Assembly: GCA_009746045.1 (NCBI GenBank)
Contig: RPFO01001296.1
Span: 35,001-59,297, forward strand
DNA from: Mesostigma viride
Lineage: Eukaryota > Streptophyta > Mesostigmatophyceae > Mesostigmatales > Mesostigmataceae
Reading direction: 5' to 3'
Length of the DNA: 24,297 nt
Positions 1 through 6,770 of the stretch are shown piece by piece; position 1 is the stretch's first letter, and every line of letters starts with the position of its first letter. Below the pieces are notes generated by a model, which searched no databases, was not told the origin of the DNA, and saw only the letters and a program-made list of their open reading frames with translations. Both the position numbers and the translations under genes were made by a program.

Positions 1-235
1 TCTCCCTCTCTCTTGCTTGGACAGCTATGCAGAACAAGAAGAGGTGGAAGACGATTGTCCAGGCTCACACGCTGGCCAGCCTCTGTGGGCAAGCCCCCCC
101 CCACCAGGAGGAAGCCGCGCTTTGCTGAGTAGAGTAATTAGGATTTTCTAGACTAGCTTAGAGTTAGCTTAGTTCGGTGTCACGGCTTCGCCCACCTCCA
201 TCCATCCAGCAAGGGAATATGTGCTACATGGTTAG
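1..235 (+). mobile_element. LINE 3' end fragment, copy C
   Basis: From position 3 the plus strand reads as the C-terminal tail of a LINE reverse transcriptase ORF (SLSLAWTAMQNKKRWKTIV). The same peptide recurs in plus orientation near 6400 and in minus orientation near 6860, so this is one repeat family. After the lost stop (near 120-135) the 3' UTR continues to about 230 and matches 6533-6630, including the stretch GGCTTCGCCCACCTCCAT. The fragment is cut by the left end of the window, so its length upstream is unknown. Confidence 0.75.
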
Positions 236-243
236 ATGCCGCA

Positions 244-426
244 ATGCCCGCACAGGTCTTCAAAGAACAGCTGGTAAAGGACATGGGGGGCCTACGCCTC
301 TCCGTGATTTGGAAAAAGATTATGGACAAGGCCAAGTGGGCCCAGGTCATAGAGGACAACAGCCCCCCTGCAGTGGGGAAGCTGCGCGGTTGCACACGTG
401 GGCGGCAGGCTAGACAAGACCCCTAG
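244..426 (+). pseudogene. possible retroelement-derived peptide remnant
   Basis: A 60-codon ATG frame has a Lys/Trp-rich end (IMDKAKWAQVIEDN) that vaguely resembles the region near the C terminus of LINE polymerases (lysine-rich, then W after DR/DK). It lies directly after the LINE 3' fragment. There is no second supporting feature, so this is a weak call. It could equally be a chance frame. Confidence 0.2.
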
Positions 427-750
427 GGTGGCGAGCACCATAGATATAGAATAGCCATTTGCGGGTATTTCCTCGTAAATGGTGGGAGAGCGATCGCAGC
501 AATGGTGCTCACCACTAGACACTCCCGGCCAGTTAGGCTCGAAACACACGCCCTGATCAAGCATGCTGTTTCCGGCCCCACCGTCTAGGTCATCTAGTCG
601 CTCTACACGTAAGCCAGCCATAATTTCAATGCACAAGGATACACATTTCCATCACCATTCATCTTCATCATCCTGAACGACTCGAACACGCGGACAAGAT
701 AACGGCAGGCTCGAGCTACCATGGTCCGGATTCTCCCGATTTCTGGCCTG

Positions 751-802
751 CGCTGGTTGTCTCCTTGATAGAATAGCGCTGGTTGTCTCCTTGATAGAAT
801 AG
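751..802. repeat. 26-bp tandem duplication
   Basis: Two back-to-back identical copies of a 26-bp unit (751-776 and 777-802) containing GGTTGTCTCCTTGATAGAA. Positions 1398-1419 are a perfect 22-bp reverse complement of 752-773, so the unit also exists in inverted form about 600 bp away. Confidence 0.9.
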
Positions 803-894
803 GATTGTTTTGTAGATAGCTAGCCTGTAGATAGCTTAGACCGGTAGGATTGCTAGCACCCATTAATCCATCCATCGGGGTTAATGCTCTGTGA

Positions 895-1000
895 CTCCCC
901 AACGGGAGCACGAGTTTAATTAATTAATTAATTAATGTGCTGCACGATCTCCCAACGGAGTCATGTTATAATATCATGTTATTATTTAATTTTATCTAAG
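895..1000 (+). repeat. hairpin plus TTAAT tail, two copies
   Basis: Two stem-loops with the same CAAC loop occur here: CTCCC-CAAC-GGGAG at 895-908 and CTCC-CAAC-GGAG at 949-960. Each is followed by an AT-rich run: (TTAA)n at 915-936, then a looser TTATTATTTAATTTTA run to about 995. The second copy and its flank match 6626-6690 at the 3' end of a LINE copy, so these are probably LINE or SINE 3' tails. Confidence 0.6.
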
Positions 1001-1064
1001 ACCGAGTTACGGGATTGTGGGCACCACGGCCCGAATCACTTTGAATGCCATTCTTGGTCACACG
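994..1064. repeat. dispersed repeat, copy 1
   Basis: About 70 bp containing GGGCACCACGGCCCGAATC and TTGGTCACACG, repeated in the same orientation with a few substitutions at 5401-5474. Similarity ends abruptly on both sides. Function unknown. Confidence 0.75.
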
Positions 1065-2196
1065 TACGCCACTTTGCCAGGCAAACGAGTTACTATCTCG
1101 CCTTAATTGACTAATCTATGAAACGTAAGTGTGCTGCCTTTCCTGTGTGCAAGTGTCGGGATCCTAGCGGGCCATTTAGTGGTTAAATTTAAAAACAAAC
1201 AACAGTCTGCATCAATATTAAGCAAGACGTATTGGCAATGTCTGAGGGAAAACTCGGTAATTCTTCATGAAACACAGATGTAGGGGCGTCCCAAAGGCTA
1301 GGGATGCATGTGGTTAACCCTTTCTTGGTACTAGGCTGGTTTCTAGTTGTCTCACACAGTTGCCATCAGTATTATTCCTACCCTTATTAGTAGCTTCTTC
1401 TATCAAGGAGACAACCAGCTTCTATACTTGTTTGTCTAGATACCCTCTCCTAGCAAGCGTAGCCCGACCTCTACAAAGCCCACTATTCCAGCGATGCACT
1501 AACTACTACCCTACAACTCTTCACACCATCCAATTTTATAATATCGAAGTCAGTCCACATACTCGATCAGGCTTGGCGGGCCTATATGCACACAGTGTCG
1601 CCCTGGCATAATGGCCTTTGATGGGAAGTGCACCAATGGTGGCTCATGCCGCCTCGTTGATCCCCGGACCATACATCCACCAAAACGTCACTGCCGGTGG
1701 CGTCACATTGGCGTGGCTAAGAACAACCCTGCGAACCAGCCAACTTATAGAACACACACGACCACCCTATTGACCGAGAATCATCGTTGACCGCACCCGG
1801 CCTCTGAATTCTAGCTGGGCATATAAAACAGTGACGGCGGCGGCATCACCGCATGCCACTCAAAAAGCGTGAGTGCGACTTGTATAGAAGCTGACCTGGC
1901 TTGGTGATGACACGGTACACATATTAGCTGATAGTCAACCGTTGTGGATCTCCGCCCGGGCAGCCCCTTGCAAGGAGTGTCCCCGAGGGGACAGTCTCCG
2001 GCTTTATATATCTCAGGGCTACTTAATTATGTACAGATTGGAGGATCGGTGAGCTGGCGGCCGACGTTTTATTAGTGCTTCAAGAGACGGCACTGCGCTT
2101 CTCAGCATTTCCTTTCCACAATGGCCCCCGGCCCCCTAAGGGGGGGGAGAGAATTAAGTCACCAAGGGTTCGAGCTTGTGCCGAGGGTGACCCTGT

Positions 2197-2319
2197 TTAG
2201 GCTGGCAATAAAACATTTAAGCGCCAGTGACCATGATGTGTTAGGCTGGCGCCGTAACGTTTACGCGTGCCAGTGACCATCATTGATTAGGCTGGCATGG
2301 TAAGGTTCATGCAGATGCC
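2197..2319 (-). repeat. three-copy 45-bp hairpin repeat downstream of the TPR gene
   Basis: TTAGGCTGGC starts at 2197, 2241 and 2287, giving units of 44 and 46 bp. In the first two units GGCTGGC is followed about 20 bp later by GCCAGTGACC, so each can fold as a TGGC/GCCA stem-loop. The array lies in the expected 3' UTR of the minus-strand TPR gene and the third unit runs into its stop codon. An AATAAA on the minus strand (2068-2073) lies beyond it and could be the poly(A) signal. Confidence 0.7.
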
Positions 2320-3392
2320 GTGCCGGACTGCCACGTGCCACCCCCAGCCATGAGGTTGCTAACTCCACTCTCGTAGTGCGCTTTCATCACCCACACCACG
2401 TCCAGGTTGCGCCGGAATCCCTGCGTGTGGTGGTTCTCCTCCCCCAAAGCTGTCGTTGCGATGGCGATGGCGCGTTTGCACGCGTACTCGGCCTCCCTAA
2501 AGCGGTTGGCGTGCGCGAGGCTCTCTGCGAGGAAGTTGAACGCGGACGAGACGGACGGGTGGCTGTTGCCTACCTGGCAGGAAAGGATACCCACGAGGTG
2601 CTGGAAGTGCTTGATGGCTTCCTTGAAACGGCCCTCTGCGCGGTAATACTTGGCGAGCGCAAGCAGGGACTCTGCGACTTCCAAGTCGGCACCTCGTGGG
2701 GATGCCTTTCGCACGCGAAGGACCATCTCGTAAATTAATTCCACCTCCGGCGCACACGAGTGACTGGTGCCCGCCCCAAGCTTGCTGCAGTTCTGCAGCC
2801 GCTCGCCCAGAGCATGCAGCGAAGATGCACACTGGCGGATGTCACCCCTATTGGAGGAGAGCGACTCGCGGCACTTCGCAAGGAAAGGCAATGCGTGCTG
2901 CATAGGCAGCTTGGAGCGGCCCGCAGTCACTCTGGCTTCGATCATGTCGACGAGCCCGGCCATGGCCCGCACGACTGCAGCATCGGGGGAGTCGGCAGAC
3001 CCTCCGGACCACTTGTTCGAACGACCAGAGTCAGGATGTGCACTGTCTCGAGTTCCTCGTGTCAAACCAATCTGACTGGAGACGCTCTCTTGCGCGTGCT
3101 CGACCTCCTGCAAAGGGAACGCCTGGTGGCATCCAAGGATGGACTCCGCGACGCCGGAGGTCGCTGCCCATCCTCCATCTCGAGGATGCAGCCAGCTCTG
3201 CAGCTGCCGACGCATGCTTGGCGATTCCGTGCACAATCCTTCACGGCTGAGATGACAGCTGGAACCTTGCCTCAGAGAATTGATCGAAGCAGGCAGGGAT
3301 TGCGTACGCGTCACTGGCGTGTCTGCAGGCATGAGCTGTCCGTCGTCCATGAGCGAGTGGCTTCGCGGGTACTTAGATGAGCCGCTGCCCAT
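2307..3392 (-). CDS. TPR (kinesin light chain-like) protein, intronless
   Basis: A 361-residue uninterrupted reading frame. The frame stays open upstream to 3434 but only by a TTG; the first ATG is at 3392 in a strong Kozak context (ACCATGG), so I start there. The N-terminal half is Ser/Arg/Gly-rich and probably disordered. Around residues 235-320 two tetratricopeptide repeats are visible (LAKYYRAEGRFKEAIKHF, then a copy around FLAESLAHANRFREAEYA), with the GNSHPSV spacing typical of kinesin light chain-type TPRs. TPRs bind partner proteins; no catalytic motif is seen. The start MGSGSSK fits an N-myristoylation signal (G2, S6, K7), suggesting membrane attachment. Both TPR helices are well kept, which argues for a living gene. 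The exact role is unknown. Confidence 0.65.
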   Translation of the reverse strand: MGSGSSKYPRSHSLMDDGQLMPADTPVTRTQSLPASINSLRQGSSCHLSREGLCTESPSMRRQLQSWLHPRDGGWAATSGVAESILGCHQAFPLQEVEHAQESVSSQIGLTRGTRDSAHPDSGRSNKWSGGSADSPDAAVVRAMAGLVDMIEARVTAGRSKLPMQHALPFLAKCRESLSSNRGDIRQCASSLHALGERLQNCSKLGAGTSHSCAPEVELIYEMVLRVRKASPRGADLEVAESLLALAKYYRAEGRFKEAIKHFQHLVGILSCQVGNSHPSVSSAFNFLAESLAHANRFREAEYACKRAIAIATTALGEENHHTQGFRRNLDVVWVMKAHYESGVSNLMAGGGTWQSGTASA

Positions 3393-3435
3393 GGTTGTCG
3401 AAGTTGATGCCCGATGCAGGGATGATGTGCTCAAA

Positions 3436-3475
3436 TTAGGAGGGCATATAATTTGGCATTTACCGCGATTATATC
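3436..3475 (-). promoter_or_regulatory. possible TATA region of the TPR gene
   Basis: Reading the minus strand, two TATA-like stretches (ATCGATATAATCGCGG near 3464-3478 and AAATTATATGCC near 3442-3453) lie 50-90 bases before the chosen ATG at 3392. The position fits a short 5' leader. This rests on base composition only. Confidence 0.25.
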
Positions 3476-3479
3476 GATG

Positions 3480-3984
3480 ACTGTGTAGACCAGCGTAGTT
3501 GCGATGTGATCGACTGCTGTAAGTAAGCTGCCTGTAGTTTCGTTAAGGCGGCCGCCTTTTTATTCGGGCTTTTTGCTGAGGACAATGTCGGGTTGCGCGC
3601 TCAAAATCGTTACCCAAATGTCACTTTTCACGAAGGAATGGGGTTGACTGAGGCGACCATTTGTTCATTTCCCCTCGGCAGCTGGGCCTTCCGCCTGGCC
3701 AAGCACAAGTGAACTTGGCTCGGGACTTCGCAGTTTTAACCACATTGCACACCAGCCGCCACAACTGGCTACATCTGGCTGACAAAGTGTAAGGTGCAAA
3801 AATCGTAACCACCGGTTTGGATTCTTGCTGGACGCCCGCAAGTGACTTTAACCATACGTGGCGATCGGTTATGCGCCCTGCATTTCCCAGGCGAAGTTTC
3901 CCGCCACAGAGTTCGGGCGAGGTTCCCCAACAAGTTCAGTTCAATTCAGTTCAGTTTGTTCCCACGCCGGTTCCACAACAAGGT
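3480..3984. other. gene-free stretch
   Basis: I see no coding frame or known element. There is a NotI-like GC palindrome (GGCGGCCGCC) at about 3547-3556 and, from 3920, a self-similar CAAGTTCAGTTCAATTCAGTTCAG stretch leading into the fold-back element. Upstream regulatory sequence of the TPR gene may lie here. Confidence 0.4.
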
Positions 3985-3986
3985 TC

Positions 3987-4022
3987 CTATAGATTCTCTG
4001 CTGCCCATGTGCGGCGTGGGAC

Positions 4023-4053
<31 letters not shown>

Positions 4054-4320
4054 GGTTCCATGTTCCACAACGGCTGGTAACTGCCAGGTTTCGACATTAA
4101 TTAACGCCATCGTTATTACTGTAGGTGTTTCGCAGGTCATCCGTAGAAAGAACCTGCTCTTTGCTGAACCTCAAACAGGGGCACCCCCAAAAAAACATTC
4201 CGAAGCTTGAGGTGCGTGTGAGGTTCAGACAAGAGCAGATACTTTCTACGGATGACCTGCGAAACACCTAGTTTTAGTTAGTTGAATCCCACGTGGCACA
4301 TGGGCAGCAGAGTCTATAGT
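3987..4320. mobile_element. nested fold-back (inverted repeat) element
   Basis: Two nested pairs of inverted arms. The outer arms are 3987-4021 and 4287-4320 (about 35 bp, sharing CTGCTGCCCATGTG). The inner arms are 4122-4184 and 4209-4270; their first 29 bases (4122-4150 against 4242-4270) are perfect reverse complements beginning TAGGTGTTTCGCAGG, and weaker pairing continues inward. The loop is 4185-4208. A third copy of the arm end, GCGAAACACCTA, sits at 4322-4333. There is no coding capacity. This is the structure of a fold-back MITE or two nested insertions; no clear target duplication was found. Confidence 0.7.
4024..4053 (+). repeat. (CAA)10 microsatellite
   Basis: Ten uninterrupted CAA triplets, inside the left side of the fold-back element and absent from the corresponding right side. 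It therefore expanded after the inverted structure formed. Confidence 0.95.
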
Positions 4321-4336
4321 GGCGAAACACCTAATA

Positions 4337-4440
4337 ATGTACACAGGCCTGTACTGTTGGTTATATTTGGAATAAACGTACACCTATTTATCTGGAAATG
4401 TACACAGGCCTGTATATATACCTAGGTATTGTTGGTGCTA
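4337..4440. repeat. pair of ACACAGGCCTGT direct repeats
   Basis: The 18-base word AATGTACACAGGCCTGTA occurs at 4337-4354 and again at 4397-4414, each followed within 25 bp by TGTTGG. The core ACAGGCCTGT is itself a palindrome. This could be a small tandem duplication of about 60 bp. Confidence 0.75.
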
Positions 4441-4443
4441 GCA

Positions 4444-5076
4444 ATTCGACAGAACGTCTTTAGCAGCCGTGGGAGACGACATTGACGATGCTGGTGATGG
4501 CCCCGTTGGTGATGACGGGGATGAGATGTCTGTGCAACAGGAAACTGTTTGGACCTTTATATCAAAGGATAAACTTATCATGAAGGATGGGCACCCGACA
4601 GGGAACTGAATCACGCTATGGCATGCCTCAGGCTGACATGCAAGGCGGCCTTCAAGGGCACTGCCACGCGGGCAAAGGCTCACATCATGGGTGGACAATA
4701 TGCAACCCTCAATGGGGTGAGCAAATGCACGAATCCGCCAAAGGCGTTTCGTGTCAGGCTGCTGCAGGAGGAGGCGGAGAAGGAGGCCAAGAAGCGGCGA
4801 CGGCAGGATGCAGACCGATTAGAGATGGCGGCCGACGTCCGGAACCTGCGTAGGCAAGGTCTGATGAATGAGGAGCCAGAGATTGAGGAGAGTGATGCAC
4901 GAACGTGGAAATCTGCCCGCGCTAGCACTAGCAACGCCGGAGCTGCGTCCAGCGCATCGCAGAGCAAGGGGCGTTCCGATAATAAAACTCAGCCTGCCGC
5001 GGTCGTGACGACCAAGCAGCAGCTTGATGAGGAGCATGTGACATCACTGACATGCGTGTCGTATCATTGGCCATAA
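4444..5076 (+). pseudogene. hAT-type transposase N-terminal fragment with BED zinc finger, frameshifted
   Basis: Two frames together look like the start of a hAT-superfamily transposase. The first (to the TGA at 4607-4609) has an acidic stretch, then ETVWTFISKDKLIMKDGHP. After a frame change the second (ATG at 4618, stop at 5074-5076) continues CKAAFKGTATRAKAHIMG, then VSKCTNPPKAFR, the spacing of a BED-type C/C/H/C finger, and a Lys/Arg-rich EEAEKEAKKRRR helix. The frame then runs into a Ser/Ala-rich tail and ends without the RNase H-like catalytic core. It is therefore a truncated and broken relic. The BED assignment comes from pattern memory; the first finger cysteine pair is poorly kept. 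Confidence 0.55.
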
Positions 5077-5132
5077 ATTAATTAATTATTTAATTTATGA
5101 ACACGGAACAGCGTTGTTGTGTCATTGGCCAT
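5064..5132. repeat. AT-rich block between short direct repeats
   Basis: TCATTGGCCAT occurs at 5064-5074 and 5122-5132, flanking a TTAATTAATTATTTAATTTA run and about 25 more bases. The layout is similar to that at 13127-13186, where direct repeats also flank a TTAA run. It may be a tiny insertion with target duplication. Confidence 0.45.
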
Positions 5133-5960
5133 GGATGGATTCATGTGCAGTTTTTCAAATGGGATGACAATCAAACCCAGCAACCATCCTAATATGTTTT
5201 TGATATTAGTGTTCAGCATCAGTTGATATTTGTGTTGTAAGGGCCATCATACCATGTTTACCTTTCACCTTTGATTGAACATTAGGGTAAATGAAGGTTT
5301 ATTCAGCAAGCATGATGATTAATTAATACACGTGATTGCGTCACATGAGCATAAGTCCTCAGTGGGAGGGGAACATGGGATGGAATGGATGGTATAAGCT
5401 ATCTAGGTCCTAGTTACAGGCCGGTGTGGGCACCGCGGCCCGAATCGCTATGAATGCCATACTTGGTCACACGCGGAGCCCCCACAGGCTTGGGGGTGGT
5501 CTCCTTCATCACTACTTGCCATCTATCCTTGCGCGCCATCTGCCTCCATCCATATTACAGACAAACCAGGAGGCTGCCCGGGGGTGAGCCCGTCACGTCT
5601 AGTGTAGCACATGTCCATGCCGAGTCTATCACGAAAAGCATGAAGATGACGGTGGCTTATATTCAGTTGATGCCGGCCACGCCGTGTTGGAATAATTATT
5701 ACATGTGGAAACACATGTATTTTGTCATGTTTGAAGTGGACAAGTGGTACACATGCTCAGATATTCTTAAACCTCCAAAAAACACAGAAAACCAAGCCAT
5801 TTAGCATTGTACCGTACTAAAACGTATTATACACCGTACTAGCGTATTATTCATAGTACACCCCAGGACCGTATTTTATCGTACTATGTACTATTTAACT
5901 CTGATCGAAGTAGAATGTGCACATGCAGGAAAACTAGGCATCTAGTTTTGCATACATACA
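5077..5960. other. gene-free stretch
   Basis: No convincing coding sequence. It contains the second copy of the 70-bp dispersed repeat (5401-5474), a CACGTGATTGCGTCACATG near-palindrome at 5324-5342 that also occurs at the ends of the inverted repeats near 13810 and 14370, and a 22-bp tandem pair (5811-5832 and 5833-5856, starting ACCGTACTA). There is also a hairpin AAAACTAG-GCAT-CTAGTTTT just left of the LINE copy at 5961. Confidence 0.45.
5401..5474. repeat. dispersed repeat, copy 2
   Basis: Same-orientation copy of 994-1064, sharing GGGCACC.CGGCCCGAATC and the TTGGTCACACG end. Substitutions are scattered, so the copies are not recent. Confidence 0.75.
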
Positions 5961-6312
5961 TGGATGTCCTACAAATGCTATCCTACGCTGCCGTATCTCG
6001 TCCGAGATACGAGGCATACCCTGATACAAAGACTCTAATGACCTATGCTTGGAAAACCCTACATTCAGGACATGTCGGAGCATCCTGTAAACTGTGCCGT
6101 CTAGCTTAGCCGCCAGTGTGTCCGTGAGCGTACACGCCTCGGCGCCATACGTAAGCACCGTGAGGACGAGGACCTTGAAGAGCATGTGCTTGCGGTGCTC
6201 GCCCAGGCCCTTCGAGCGCCAGTAGGTGTTGAGCGAACGGAGCCTGGCCCAGGCCAGGCCGATGCGGATGTCCACATCGTCGGTGGTGTCGGGGAGCATG
6301 CTCCCCAACAGT
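5961..6312 (-). pseudogene. LINE reverse transcriptase C-terminal piece (inverted part of copy A)
   Basis: On the minus strand this reads SMLPDTTDDVDIRIGLAWA, then LFKVLVLTVLTYGAEA and LAAKLDGTVYRMLRHVLNV. That is the well-known block after the LINE polymerase thumb (DI..RI..A, K..L...V...L.YG.E). It is open for about 115 codons and then loses similarity. No polymerase active site is included. The counterpart in the minus-strand copy B lies at about 7130-7465. Confidence 0.7.
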
Positions 6313-6690
6313 TTAGGGTAAGCATGCCATGACCTATAAGCTATCCACAGCAGTTGCTGCCCGACCTAGTGGTCCCAGCTACGTTTGAACACCGCATTCA
6401 CTCCCTCTCTCTTGCTTGGACTGCTCTGCAGAACAAGAAGAGGTGGAAGACAATTGTCCACGCTCACACGCCGTCCGGCCCTGTGGGCAAGCCCCCTCCG
6501 GCCCCTAAAAGGATGGGGCGCTTTGCTGAGTAGCATAGTTAGGGCTTTCTAGATTAGCTTAGAGTTAGCTTCGTTCGATCGGTTTCGCGGCTTCGCCCAC
6601 CTCCATTCATCCAGCAAGGGAATACGTGCTAATTGATCGCCCAACGGAGTCATGTTATAGTTTAATTTAATTTTAATTTTTGGTCTTGCA
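5961..6690 (+). mobile_element. LINE copy A with inverted 5' segment
   Basis: The right part (about 6313-6690) is plus-oriented LINE 3' end: HRIHSLSLAWTALQNKKRW, stop TAG at 6531-6533, 3' UTR, then the hairpin CCCAACGG and a TTTAATTTAATTTTAATTTTT tail. The left part (5961-6312) is the same family in minus orientation and encodes an upstream piece of the reverse transcriptase C-terminal region (LGSMLPDTTDDVDIR near the junction, ISDEIRQRRIAFVGH at the far end). The junction near 6312 joins the 5' end of the inverted piece to the 3' piece. That is the arrangement expected of LINE twin priming. About 200 bp of element sequence between the two pieces is missing. The coding sequence is dead. Confidence 0.65.
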
Positions 6691-6770
6691 GTTATAATGC
6701 CAGCCTAACCTATGAAATTACTATAAACAGCCCGATGCATTAAACTAAACCCTAACTATGCTACTCAGCA
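6690..6770 (-). other. tail-to-tail junction of two LINE copies
   Basis: Copy A (plus, tail at about 6650-6690) and copy B (minus, stop at 6771) face each other with their 3' ends. Copy B matches copy A for only about 15 bases after the stop (TAGCATAGTTAGGG), then diverges, so its 3' UTR is truncated or replaced. The spacer holds GGCTGGCATTATAACTGCAAG and nothing else I recognise. Confidence 0.5.

Larger units (their letters stand above)
430..2190. other. gene-free stretch with repeat fragments
   Basis: No frame here looks coding on either strand; the longest open frames are short and not protein-like. The stretch holds a 26-bp tandem duplication (751-802) with an inverted match at 1398-1419, two hairpin-plus-AT-tail motifs (895-1000), and a 70-bp segment (994-1064) shared with 5401-5474. 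It also holds a small hairpin TGTCCCC-GA-GGGGACA near 1979. It appears to be a mosaic of old repeats. Confidence 0.5.

Noticed and set aside
1979-1994. perfect hairpin TGTCCCC-GA-GGGGACA
   Set aside because: It could look like a terminator, but there is no gene ending there and no T run; in eukaryotic DNA it is not informative alone.
2376-3380. several open frames of 80-200 codons on the plus strand
   Set aside because: They are shadows of the minus-strand TPR gene, which has the recognisable repeats and the Kozak start.
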